64,000 nt of DNA from JAEUIA01 sp038330085 (GTDB taxonomy: Bacteria > Planctomycetota > UBA1135 > GCA-002686595), in contig JBBQNP010000002.1 in assembly GCA_038330085.1 (NCBI GenBank), positions 1 to 64,000 on the forward strand, written 5' to 3'. Below are positions 36,601 through 43,309 of this stretch, one piece after another (position 1 is the first letter of the stretch; each line of letters begins with the position of its first letter). Made by a program: the position numbers and the translations under genes. The notes under the pieces were generated by a model that did not search any database, was not told the DNA's origin, and saw nothing but the letters and a program-made list of their open reading frames with translations.

Positions 36601-38321
36601 CGCCGCTGGTGACGAGCCACGGCGCTGGATCCGAGATGCGTCAGGCGATGGGCGTCGCCGTCTTCGCAGGCATGATCGGCGTGACGGTGTTCGGCTTGCT
36701 GCTGACGCCGGTGTTCTACACGGTGCTGATGCGCCTCGGACATGCACGCAAGCGCACTTCGCACGACACGAGCGCCGACCACGGGGTCCCGGAGCTCGCG
36801 ACGAACGTCGCGCATGGCGGAATGGAACAGGACGTTCCGGCCCGGGCCGGCGTTGCTGGTCACGGTGCCCTCGCTCACGGCGTGCTCGTGATCTTCGCGG
36901 GCGCGTTGCTCTTCGCAAGCTGCACCGTCGTCGGTCCCGACTACGTGCGTCCCGACGTCGCGGTTCCCGCTGCGTTCCGCGACGTGCCGCAGACAGGTGG
37001 AGCGGGGCTCGCTTGGCAACTCGGAAACCCCGGTGACGAGATGCCGCGCGGCGAATGGTGGCACCTGTTCCGCGACGACGCGCTCGATGCGCTCGAAGCG
37101 CGCGCGGATGCAGGCAACCAGGATCTGAAGGGTGCGCTCGCGCGCATCCGCGATGCGCGCGCGTTCGTGCGTGCGACGAACGCAGATCGTTTGCCGTCCG
37201 TGTCCCTCGATCCGACGTTCGACCGCACGCACTACTCCCCCAACGCCGGCCTGGCGTTCCCGGTCGACACGGTGAACAACTACCGCGTGCCTCTCAACGC
37301 GACGTGGGAGCTCGACCTGTGGGGCCGCGTGCAACGCGAGGTCGAGTCGGCGGAGCAGAGTGCCGAGGCGCAGATCGCTGCGTTCGAATCGCTGCGGCTG
37401 ATGCTGCACGCCGACGTCGCTTCGAGCTTCTTCACTCTGCGCTCGCTCGATGCGGAGCGCAGCACCCTCGATCGCACGGTCGCCCTGCGTCAACGCGAGC
37501 TCGAGCTCTTGCGCGCGCGCCTGCGTGCCGGCGACACGACGGACCTCGACGTCGCGCGCGCAGAGTCGCAGCTCGCGAGCGCACAAGCCCAGCTCGCCGG
37601 CGTGACGCGCGCACGGAGCGAAGTGCAATCGAGCCTGGCCGTGCTGATCGGGGAACCCGCGAGCTCGTTCGAGATCGCGCCGCTCTCCGCGAACAAGATC
37701 GAGGTGCCGACCGTCCCCTCCGGATTGCCCGGCGACCTGCTCGAGCGTCGACCCGACGTCGCGCAGGCGGAGCGCGAGCTCGCCTCCCTCAACGCGCGCA
37801 TCGGCGTGGCCGAAGCTGCGTTCTTCCCGACCGTGAGCTTGACCGGTTTCGCCGGCGTCGAGAGCCAGGACTTCGACGGCCTGTTCAACGCCTCGAGCAA
37901 CATCTGGAGCATCGGTCCGAGCGTTTCGTTGCCGATCTTCCGCGGCGGTCGCAACCAAGCCAACCTGAACCGTTCGAAAGCACAGTACGAATCAGGCGTG
38001 GCCAACTATCGCCAGAGCGTCCTCGTCGCCTTCAAGGAAGTGCAGGACGCGTTGACCGCCACGCGCCTGCTCGCCGACCAGAGCGCCGCGCTCGAACGCA
38101 CGCGCGAAGCGTCGCATCGCGCGGCGGAGCTCGCGCAAAAGCGTTTCGATGCCGGGTACGTCGGCTACATCGACGTGATCGACAGCCAGCGCACCGAGCT
38201 CGTCGCCGAGCGCGAGGCCGCGCAGGTGACGGGCTTGCGCTTCGCGAACGCCGTGCAGTTGATCAAAGCGCTCGGCGGCGGCTGGAATCGCAGCGTCCCC
38301 GCTCCCGAATTGAACGAGTGA
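33609..38321 (+). CDS. RND permease fused in frame to a NodT-type outer-membrane factor
   Basis: 1570 residues in one open frame. Residues 1-1045 are a complete HAE1/AcrB-like pump (NFSHFFIKRPVFAGVLSFVI start, proton-relay D410-D411 in GIVVDDAIVVVEN, LTPVFYTVLMRLG end). A roughly 45-residue hydrophilic linker follows. A hydrophobic segment with lipobox (VLVIFAGALLFASC, cysteine 1105) then leads into TVVGPDYVRP and a full OEP-repeat channel of about 465 residues. So a lipoprotein signal typical of NodT proteins is retained inside the fusion. An in-frame ATG at 36822 (M1072) precedes it and could start a free channel. An inner-to-outer-membrane fusion without cleavage is topologically awkward, so re-initiation or proteolysis is plausible. 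Confidence 0.88.
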   Translation: MNFSHFFIKRPVFAGVLSFVILLIGVLAMRGLPISEYPEVVPPTVIVRAIYPGANPKTISETVAAPLEQVINGVEHSLYMTSQATSDGVMTLTITFALGTNPDDAQVQVQNRVSQALPKLPEEVRRLGVTTLKSSPDLTMVVHLFSPDNRYDDVYVRNYASLQVKDVLARLPGVGDVQLFGSGDYAMRVWLDPDKIAARGLTASDVVAAIREQNVQVAAGGIGQPPLASPGEMQLQINTKGRLIDEEEFGNIVVKRGTKGEEVLLKSVARVELGASEYALRSLLNNKRAVAIPIFQSPGSNAIAVSDAVRASMAELKHNFPQGLDYAIVYDPTVFVRDSIKAVVETLIEAILLVVIVVVLFLQTWRASIIPLAAVPVSLVGTFAVMSALGFGINALSLFGLVLAIGIVVDDAIVVVENVERNIALGLSPIAATRQAMKEVTGPIVATALVLGAVFIPTAFISGLTGQFYKQFAITIAISTAISAFNSLTLSPALSALLLKPHGAQEKGTKDWLSRVMDKGLGWLFRPFNWAFARLGHLYGRGVSGVIRKAAFALVVYVGLVFLAGWSFNHVPTGFVPTQDKQYLVAFAQLPDGASLDRTEAVIRRMSQIALDHEGVESAIAFPGLSINGFTASPNSGIVFVSLKPFEEREKPELSGFALAGDLNAKFASIQDSIVAIFPPPPVQGLGTIGGFKLYVEDRGDQGYDALYNATWQTIGKAAQSPQLAGLFSTFQVNVPQLQADVDRPKAQAQGIPLGNVFDTMQIYLGSLYVNDFNRFGRTYQVVAQADEKFRDDARDITKLRTRNDKGQMVPLSSIVHVRESHGPDRVMRYNGYPAAEINGAPAPGTSSGEAEQKMAAVAAESLPKSMKFEWTDLTYQKILAGNSAVFVFPLCILLVFLVLAAQYESFRMPLAVILIVPLSLLAAMAGVMIKGGDNNVFTQIGLIVLIGLAAKNAILIVEFAKVKQDEGLDPAHAAVEAAKLRLRPILMTSIAFIAGVSPLVTSHGAGSEMRQAMGVAVFAGMIGVTVFGLLLTPVFYTVLMRLGHARKRTSHDTSADHGVPELATNVAHGGMEQDVPARAGVAGHGALAHGVLVIFAGALLFASCTVVGPDYVRPDVAVPAAFRDVPQTGGAGLAWQLGNPGDEMPRGEWWHLFRDDALDALEARADAGNQDLKGALARIRDARAFVRATNADRLPSVSLDPTFDRTHYSPNAGLAFPVDTVNNYRVPLNATWELDLWGRVQREVESAEQSAEAQIAAFESLRLMLHADVASSFFTLRSLDAERSTLDRTVALRQRELELLRARLRAGDTTDLDVARAESQLASAQAQLAGVTRARSEVQSSLAVLIGEPASSFEIAPLSANKIEVPTVPSGLPGDLLERRPDVAQAERELASLNARIGVAEAAFFPTVSLTGFAGVESQDFDGLFNASSNIWSIGPSVSLPIFRGGRNQANLNRSKAQYESGVANYRQSVLVAFKEVQDALTATRLLADQSAALERTREASHRAAELAQKRFDAGYVGYIDVIDSQRTELVAEREAAQVTGLRFANAVQLIKALGGGWNRSVPAPELNE

Positions 38322-38615
38322 GTCCGACGGTCGCGTCATGCACAACTCCACCGAGCCGGGCTTGAAGTTCGTGGTTCGGCTGCGCCTTCGAACGATGCTC
38401 TCACCCTTCTCGCAGCCGTCGCGTCCGTCGTTTGCCTGGACAATGCAGGCACGCCCACGCGCCCGCAGGGACCCCCCTTCCGCAGGCCCGGAAGGCACCT
38501 TTCGAGGGCGGGAGACTCCTATATATACGGCCCAAATCGAGGGTCGGGCGTTAGCTTGCGGCCTGTCCCGCGCCTTCGGCTCCGACCGTTTCGCCACCCT
38601 GCCAGGAATACGCAC

Positions 38616-39725
38616 ATGAGCACGCCGACCCCGACGAAGACCATCGACAGCCTCGCCACGTACCACGCACTCGGCAAGAGCGGTCTGCGCGTCTCGCCCT
38701 TGTGCCTCGGCACGATGACGTTCGGCACGGAGTGGGGTTGGGGCAGCGCCGAGTCGACCGCGCGCGCGATCTTCGACCGTTACCTCGCTGCCGGCGGGAA
38801 CTTCGTCGACACAGCGGACGGCTACACGAACGGCACGTCCGAGAAGCTCATCGGCAAGTTCATGAAGTCGGCGGGGAACCGCGACTCGATCGTCCTCGCG
38901 ACGAAGTTCACGTTCAGCACGCGGCCCGGTGATCCGAACGGGGGCGGCAACGGTCGCAAGCACATGATGAGCGCGGTCGACGCGTCGCTCGAGCGCCTCC
39001 AAACTGATTACATCGACCTGTACTGGATGCACAACTGGGATGTCGTCACGCCGGTCGAGGAAGTGATGCGCGGGCTCGACGACCTGGTGCGCTCGGGCAA
39101 GGTGCGCTACATCGGTCTCTCCGACGTGCCTGCTTGGTATCTCGCGCGCGCGCAGACGATCGCCGAGTGGCGCGGGTACGAGCGCATTGCCGCGCTGCAG
39201 CTCGAGTATTCGCTCGTCGAGCGCAACATCGAGCGCGAGCATGTACCCGCGGCGCTCGAGCTCGGCATGGGGATCACGCCCTGGAGTCCGCTCGCAAGCG
39301 GCTTGTTGTCCGGCAAGTACACCTCGATGAAGGACGTGAAGAACGTCGAAGGCCGACTCGGTGCGATCTCTTCCTCGGGCAACCCGGGGTTCGAGAAGCT
39401 CTTGACCGAGAAGAACTTCGAGATCGCCGCGGAGCTCGTGAAGGTCGCCCGAGAGATCGAGCGTTCGCCCGCGCAGGTCGCGCTCAACTGGATCACGAAG
39501 CGTCCCGGTGTCAGCTCGACGATCATCGGCGCGTCGAAGATGTCGCAGCTCGAAGACAACCTCTCTGCGCTCGAATTCGACATCCCGCCCGCGCTGTCGA
39601 AGCGCCTCGAGGAAGTCAGCCGTCCGCCGACGCACTTCCCCTACCACTTCCACGAGAGCGCGATCCAGGCGATGGTCACCGGCGGCACGCGCACGACGCG
39701 CGAGCCGTCCTGGTTCCGCGGCTGA
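38616..39725 (+). CDS. Aldo/keto reductase
   Basis: 369 residues, a TIM-barrel NADPH-dependent oxidoreductase. The catalytic tetrad is visible as D65, Y70 (DTADGYTNG), K97 (LATKFTF) and H139 (YWMHNWD). The cofactor-binding C-terminal loop has STIIGASKMSQLEDN. It resembles the AKR subgroup of general aldehyde and ketone reductases, and the physiological substrate is unknown. AGGA precedes the ATG at 38616. The 294-base region upstream contains an AT-rich TATATATA tract near 38520 in an otherwise GC-rich stretch. The gene ends at a 26-bp palindrome facing the ArsR gene. Confidence 0.93.
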   Translation: MSTPTPTKTIDSLATYHALGKSGLRVSPLCLGTMTFGTEWGWGSAESTARAIFDRYLAAGGNFVDTADGYTNGTSEKLIGKFMKSAGNRDSIVLATKFTFSTRPGDPNGGGNGRKHMMSAVDASLERLQTDYIDLYWMHNWDVVTPVEEVMRGLDDLVRSGKVRYIGLSDVPAWYLARAQTIAEWRGYERIAALQLEYSLVERNIEREHVPAALELGMGITPWSPLASGLLSGKYTSMKDVKNVEGRLGAISSSGNPGFEKLLTEKNFEIAAELVKVAREIERSPAQVALNWITKRPGVSSTIIGASKMSQLEDNLSALEFDIPPALSKRLEEVSRPPTHFPYHFHESAIQAMVTGGTRTTREPSWFRG

Positions 39726-39730
39726 AGTTC

Positions 39731-39756
39731 GGCGCGGAGTGAATTCACTCCGCGCC
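39731..39756. terminator. 26-bp perfect palindrome between convergent genes
   Basis: GGCGCGGAGTGAA followed directly by its reverse complement gives an 11-bp stem with a 4-base AATT loop. It starts 6 bases after the aldo/keto reductase stop and lies before the convergent ArsR stop, so it is a good bidirectional terminator candidate. Confidence 0.7.
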
Positions 39757-39769
39757 GCGTTCACACTCC

Positions 39770-39822
39770 GCGCCCACTTTCGGCGCCCACTTTCGGCGCT
39801 TACTTTCGGCGCTTACTTTTCG
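39770..39822 (-). repeat. 13-bp tandem repeat (x4) covering the arsR stop codon
   Basis: Four consecutive units of GCGCYYACTTTCG, the last with one extra T, run from 39770 to 39822. The final unit contains the ArsR stop (39813-39815) and its last codons. As 13 is not a multiple of three, copies downstream of the stop are in shifting frames. The array looks like slippage outward from the 3' end of the gene. Confidence 0.8.
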
Positions 39823-40157
39823 ACGGACTTCTTCAGCCGTCCGAGCGCGTCGTCCCACAGACGTGAGATGCGATCCAAGTACGCGCGAGCATCCTCGAGC
39901 CGCTTCTCCTCCAAGCTCCAAATCCTCTCTCGCCCACGCCGCTCGTCGCGCACGAGACCAGCCCTTGCGAGCACGTCCAGGTGCTTCGTGATGGCCTGAC
40001 GCGACGAGGGCGATTTCGCGCTCAAGTGCGTGATCGACTGTGGACCACCCGATCCCAACCTTGTGATCAGCCTGATCCGCGTCTCGTCACCCAACGCGGC
40101 GAACAGCGGCGCCGCGTCACGAACCTGTGCGACCGCAAGTGCGCTAGCCGGAGACAT
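39813..40157 (-). CDS. ArsR-family winged-helix regulator
   Basis: 114 residues. The winged helix is typical (LFAALGDETRIRLITRLGSGG, SRQAITKHLDVLARAGLVRDE, RERIWSLE). No metal-binding cysteine motif (CxC) is present, so this is the non-metal ArsR subgroup commonly paired with SRPBCC/AHSA1 proteins. Its start overlaps the end of the upstream SRPBCC gene by 14 bases. Both are read from one promoter flanked by two matching palindromes, which are the natural candidates for its binding sites. Confidence 0.92.
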   Translation of the reverse strand: MSPASALAVAQVRDAAPLFAALGDETRIRLITRLGSGGPQSITHLSAKSPSSRQAITKHLDVLARAGLVRDERRGRERIWSLEEKRLEDARAYLDRISRLWDDALGRLKKSVEK

Positions 40158-40602
40158 GTTTCTTGATGTTCCCGAGCTGACCGCTCCACCCGCCCGAGTT
40201 CATCCGGAACGCCTCATCCCGACGATTCGGCGGCAACCGGTCGAATCCCGACTCCACCACCCTCACCAGCGTGCCCCCGCCTTCTTCCACCAGCGTGAAC
40301 TCCACCAACGTCATCTCCTCCTTCGAGTAGTCCGCCTTCCGGTCGACCGCGTACGGATGCCATCGATACGCAAACTCCGTCTCCGGCTTTACCCGCTCGA
40401 CCACCACTTCGAGCTTCACGCCCTCGTAACTCTTGATCGTGAGGCTGCCGATCACCTTCTTGCCCACCACGAACTCTCCGTCTATCACGACGCCGAACCA
40501 TTCTCCAAACGCCTTGGCGTTCGTGAGCGCGCGCCAAACCTTCGATCGGGGCGCCTGGATCTGGATCTGTTTCTCGATGCGGTCAGTGCTTGTCTTCGTC
40601 AT
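40144..40602 (-). CDS. SRPBCC/AHSA1-domain protein
   Basis: 152 residues with the START-like helix-grip fold (IEKQIQIQAPRSKVWRALTNAKAFGEWFG, TLVEFTLVEEGGGTLVRVVESGFDRLP). These proteins bind hydrophobic ligands in a central cavity. Their pairing with ArsR regulators is common, but the ligand is rarely known. The start at 40602 is preceded by GGAG about 8 bases upstream. It is the first gene of a two-gene operon with ArsR. Confidence 0.9.
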   Translation of the reverse strand: MTKTSTDRIEKQIQIQAPRSKVWRALTNAKAFGEWFGVVIDGEFVVGKKVIGSLTIKSYEGVKLEVVVERVKPETEFAYRWHPYAVDRKADYSKEEMTLVEFTLVEEGGGTLVRVVESGFDRLPPNRRDEAFRMNSGGWSGQLGNIKKHVSG

Positions 40603-40637
40603 CCGCTTACTCCATCTCACCTTGGCAGCGACCATTC

Positions 40638-40653
40638 GCAACCATATGGTTGC
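40638..40653 (-). promoter_or_regulatory. Operator 1 of the SRPBCC-arsR operon
   Basis: GCAACCATATGGTTGC is a perfect 16-bp palindrome. It directly follows the -10 box (TAATAT, read leftwards) and would cover the transcription start. It belongs to the pattern GCAACC-N4-GGTTGC, shared with a second site exactly 40 bases away. Confidence 0.75.
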
Positions 40654-40681
40654 ATATTACCCAGCCCGCCACAACAGGCAA
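40654..40681 (-). promoter_or_regulatory. Promoter of the SRPBCC-arsR operon
   Basis: Read on the minus strand, TTGCCT (40681-40676) and TAATAT (40659-40654) are separated by 16 bases, a good housekeeping-sigma promoter. The -35 overlaps operator 2 and the -10 abuts operator 1, so repressor binding at either site would block polymerase. Confidence 0.7.
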
Positions 40682-40693
40682 CCCCCCGGTTGC
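40678..40693 (-). promoter_or_regulatory. Operator 2 of the SRPBCC-arsR operon
   Basis: GCAACCCCCCGGTTGC has the same GCAACC/GGTTGC arms and N4 spacer as operator 1. The centre-to-centre distance is 40 bases, close to four helical turns, so two ArsR dimers could sit on the same DNA face. Confidence 0.7.
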
Positions 40694-40852
40694 ACATTCC
40701 CCTCGACCTCGCCGATCTCATCGAGGCCACGCACCACGCCGCTACCTCATGTCCAATCCGGCCCATGTCCACTCGGGCCCACGTCCAATCCGAAACGATC
40801 CAGCCAGAGCCCGCAACCTCACACCGAGCAGCGGGGTTGTCGGGAAACGCGC

Positions 40853-40900
40853 GGTGCCAGGCACCCGTCGCGGGAGTACCCGCGGCGGGTTCCAGGCACC
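40853..40900 (-). repeat. Dispersed REP-like palindromic repeat, copy A
   Basis: A 48-bp imperfect palindrome bounded by GGTGCC and GGCACC with a CCGCGGGTACTCCCGCG core. Read on the minus strand it matches copy B (54840-54887) at 40 of 48 positions with no gaps. It lies in the intergenic region before the SDR gene. The surrounding stretch (40694-41000) has no gene I can support. Confidence 0.75.
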
Positions 40901-41000
40901 ACGCGTTCCGCGGGCCGCCGGTGCGTGAACGGCACTGAGGCCAGGCTGGTCGTTCCCACGCCGCGCGAAAGAGACGGAGCGAGAGATTCCGCATCGGGCG

Positions 41001-41026
41001 CATCCATTCCGAGCTCTGCGTCGAAT
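41001..41026 (+). promoter_or_regulatory. SigK-like promoter motif upstream of the SDR gene
   Basis: GCATCC (41000-41005) is followed after 16 bases by CGAAT (41022-41026). The same bipartite motif with identical spacing occurs upstream of three other transcription units in this locus. The distance from the -10-like box to the ATG is 113 bases. Confidence 0.65.
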
Positions 41027-41139
41027 TCCCATTCGGAGCGCGATTTCGATCGCTGCGTGCGGTCGAACCCTGAGCCGGCCCATTCGCGTCCAACCGCGGG
41101 CCCACTGCAGACTATGTGCGCGGCCACGAACGACCGACC

Positions 41140-42645
41140 ATGGAATCGTCCCTTCCCCTCCCGTCCGAGCACCGCACGATCCTTTTGACGGGATCGACCG
41201 GGTACATCGGCGGAAAGTTGAGGCGCGCGTTCGAAGAACGCTGCCTCGCGCTGCGCTGCATGGCGCGGCGTCCGGAGTGTCTGGTCGGGCAGGTCGGGCC
41301 GCGCACCGAGGTGGTGCGTGGGGACGTGCTCGATCCCGACTCTTTGTCGACCTCGCTGCAGGGAGTGGACGTCGCTTACTACCTGATCCACTCGATGGGT
41401 TCCGACGGCGATTTCGTCGAGAACGATCGCCGCGGCGCGCGCAACTTCGCACAAGCGGCTCGACGTTGCGGCGTGCGACGCATCGTGTACCTCGGCGGCC
41501 TCGGCGATCCTGACGCTGATCTGTCCCCGCATCTGCGCAGCCGTCACGAAGTGGGCGAGATGCTGCGCTCGACGGGCGTGCCCGTCCTCGAGCTGCGCGC
41601 ATCGATCGTCCTCGGATCCGGGAGCCTTTCCTTCGAGTTGATCCGCAGCTTGGTCGAGCGGCTCGCCGTCATGATCACGCCGCGTTGGGTCGACGTCCTG
41701 GCGCAGCCGATCGGGATCGACGACCTCGTGGAGTATCTGATCGAGTCGCTCGACGTGAACATCGATGGGAGCCGCGTCGTGGAAATCGGCGGACCCGACG
41801 TCGTTTCCTACGGCAGCTTGATGCGCGAGTACGCGAACCAACGCGGCCTCCGTCGCTACATGATCCGCGTTCCCGTGCTCACGCCGCGGCTGTCGAGCTT
41901 GTGGTTGGGTTTGGTGACGCCGCTGTACGCGCGCGTCGGGCGCAAGCTGATCGAGAGCATCCGACATCCGTCGGTGATCCGCGATCCCTCCGCCATGACG
42001 CTGTTCAAGGTACGACCGCGTTCGGTGAGCGCCGCCATCGCGAGCGCCCTGCGGGAAGACGAGACGGAACCCACGCGTTGGAGCGACGCGCTCTCTTCGG
42101 GGGGTGAGCCCAGGAGTTGGGCCGGCGTCCGCTTCGGCAACCGCCTGGTCGATTCGCGCACGGTCGTCGTCCCTGTGTCCCCCTCCCGCGCGTTCGACCC
42201 GATCCGGCGGATCGGCGGACGCAGCGGGTGGTACGGGCTCACCTGGCTCTGGTCGGTGCGCGGCTTCCTCGACCTCCTGGTCGGAGGCGTCGGTGTGCGT
42301 CGCGGCCGAGCTCATCCCGAACGTGTGCGCGTCGGCGATGCGCTCGACTTCTGGCGTGTCGAGGAGTTCGAACCCGATCGGCGCATGAAGTTGTTCGCGG
42401 AGATGAAGGTGCCTGGACGCGCCTGGCTCGAGTTCGAGGTCGAGGGCAACGCCGAGAGTTCGACGATTCGGCAGACCGCGATCTTCGACCCGGTGGGGTT
42501 GAGCGGTCTTCTCTACTGGTACGGGATCTACCCTCTGCACGCGCTGGTGTTCGCACGCATGCTGAAGGGCATTGCGAAACGCGCCGTTCGCGACGGTGAT
42601 CCGGTTCAGCGCCCCATCAACGCTTCGAGCCGTAGCGTGCGGTGA
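41140..42645 (+). CDS. Atypical SDR oxidoreductase with DUF2867 C-terminal domain
   Basis: 501 residues, like the YbjT-type NAD(P)-binding proteins. The N-terminus has the nucleotide-binding TGSTGYIGGKL and the acidic GDVLDPDSL step. YYLIHSMG replaces a classical YxxxK catalytic centre. Residues about 340-490 form a DUF2867/START-like domain (SGWYGLTWLWSVRGFLDLLVGG, RAWLEFEVEG). Family members act on quinones, lipids or as redox sensors, and the substrate is not inferable. The ATG at 41140 is preferred over a GTG at 41116. Its 3' end overlaps the convergent SRPBCC gene by 40 bases, and both have the same promoter motif. Confidence 0.85.
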   Translation: MESSLPLPSEHRTILLTGSTGYIGGKLRRAFEERCLALRCMARRPECLVGQVGPRTEVVRGDVLDPDSLSTSLQGVDVAYYLIHSMGSDGDFVENDRRGARNFAQAARRCGVRRIVYLGGLGDPDADLSPHLRSRHEVGEMLRSTGVPVLELRASIVLGSGSLSFELIRSLVERLAVMITPRWVDVLAQPIGIDDLVEYLIESLDVNIDGSRVVEIGGPDVVSYGSLMREYANQRGLRRYMIRVPVLTPRLSSLWLGLVTPLYARVGRKLIESIRHPSVIRDPSAMTLFKVRPRSVSAAIASALREDETEPTRWSDALSSGGEPRSWAGVRFGNRLVDSRTVVVPVSPSRAFDPIRRIGGRSGWYGLTWLWSVRGFLDLLVGGVGVRRGRAHPERVRVGDALDFWRVEEFEPDRRMKLFAEMKVPGRAWLEFEVEGNAESSTIRQTAIFDPVGLSGLLYWYGIYPLHALVFARMLKGIAKRAVRDGDPVQRPINASSRSVR

Positions 42646-43052
42646 TCGAAGATGCGCTTGACATCCGGTCGAACGAGGAACCGGTTGACGAGCGCGCCGC
42701 CCAGCACCGAGTAGCGCACGTTGTCGCTGACGCGCGTGCGATCGCCCAAGTCCTCGAAGCGGTGTTCGTGCACCCAGCGTCGATACGGCCCGCTCAACTG
42801 CTCGTCGACGAAGCGGTGTGGCGGATCCCATTCGCGGATGAGGCTGCGCCAGCGCAACGGCAAGCCGCGCACGCGCAGGCGATATTCGATCAGCGTGCCC
42901 TCACCGATCGTCGGCGTCGAGCTCGACACGATGTGGAAGTGGAGCCAGGGCGGCGTGATCGCTTCCAGGTTGTGAGGGTCCGAAAAGAAGCGGAACACCT
43001 CCTCGCGCTTGCGCGGGACAACTTGTTCGCGCTCGATCGAGAACTCTTTCAT
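42606..43052 (-). CDS. SRPBCC (polyketide-cyclase/ligand-binding) protein
   Basis: 148 residues. It has the coenzyme-Q-binding/START-like pattern FSIEREQVVPRKREEVFRFF, ITPPWLHFHIVSS, WDPPHRFVDEQLSGPYRRWVHEHRFE. Proteins of this subgroup often sit beside SDR and photolyase or CFA genes in light-inducible and stress clusters. The start at 43052 gives MKEFSIERE. Upstream, on its own strand, is a GCATCC-N16-CGAAC motif. It converges on, and overlaps by 40 bases, the SDR gene. Confidence 0.85.
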   Translation of the reverse strand: MKEFSIEREQVVPRKREEVFRFFSDPHNLEAITPPWLHFHIVSSSTPTIGEGTLIEYRLRVRGLPLRWRSLIREWDPPHRFVDEQLSGPYRRWVHEHRFEDLGDRTRVSDNVRYSVLGGALVNRFLVRPDVKRIFDHRTLRLEALMGR

Positions 43053-43098
43053 CGTCGTCAGGGCGTGCCGGCAGCGATGCCTGGCGACGCGGTGAGCT

Positions 43099-43124
43099 GT
43101 TCGATCGGGAAACGAATTTGGATG
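43099..43124 (-). promoter_or_regulatory. SigK-like promoter motif upstream of the SRPBCC gene
   Basis: Read on the minus strand, GCATCC (43125-43120) is followed after 16 bases by CGAAC (43103-43099), 46 bases before the SRPBCC start at 43052. It is the only copy of the motif in this locus that points left, and it points toward a gene of the same cluster. Confidence 0.65.
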
Positions 43125-43226
43125 CAGGCGTGTCGGAGTTTTTCCACCTGCGTCCAAGAACGAGATGGGATGCGCGCCATCCGTCATTCGCAGGTTGACC
43201 GACAACCACTTTGGTTACGCCGGCTG

Positions 43227-43252
43227 CATCCATTCCGTCTTCCGCTGCGAAC
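43227..43252 (+). promoter_or_regulatory. SigK-like promoter motif upstream of the fasciclin gene
   Basis: GCATCC (43226-43231), 16 bases, then CGAAC (43248-43252). The copy upstream of the SDR gene also shares the next bases, ATTCCG. The fasciclin ATG lies 57 bases downstream. Confidence 0.65.
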
Positions 43253-43309
43253 ACATGTGCACGCCGCATTCAAATCTGGATCGGACACATCATCTCCAAG
43301 GAAGCTGAC

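Noticed and set aside
34890..37958. A 1022-codon open frame antisense to the RND-channel fusion
   Set aside because: It has no family motifs, is full of Arg/His/Glu runs, and mirrors the high-GC codon bias of the real gene on the other strand.
36822..38321. Annotating the outer-membrane factor as a separate gene from the internal ATG
   Set aside because: There is no stop, frameshift or ribosome site between the two halves. One fused frame is what the sequence shows, so the internal start is kept as a hypothesis.
38518..38528. TATATATA tract before the aldo/keto reductase gene as a promoter
   Set aside because: It is conspicuous in GC-rich DNA, but I find no matching -35 at a normal distance and it lies about 90 bases from the start, so it is only mentioned with the gene.
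40819..42831. A 670-codon open frame on the minus strand across the SDR gene
   Set aside because: It runs antisense through the Rossmann-fold coding sequence and shows no domain. The promoter motif and family match support the plus-strand SDR instead.
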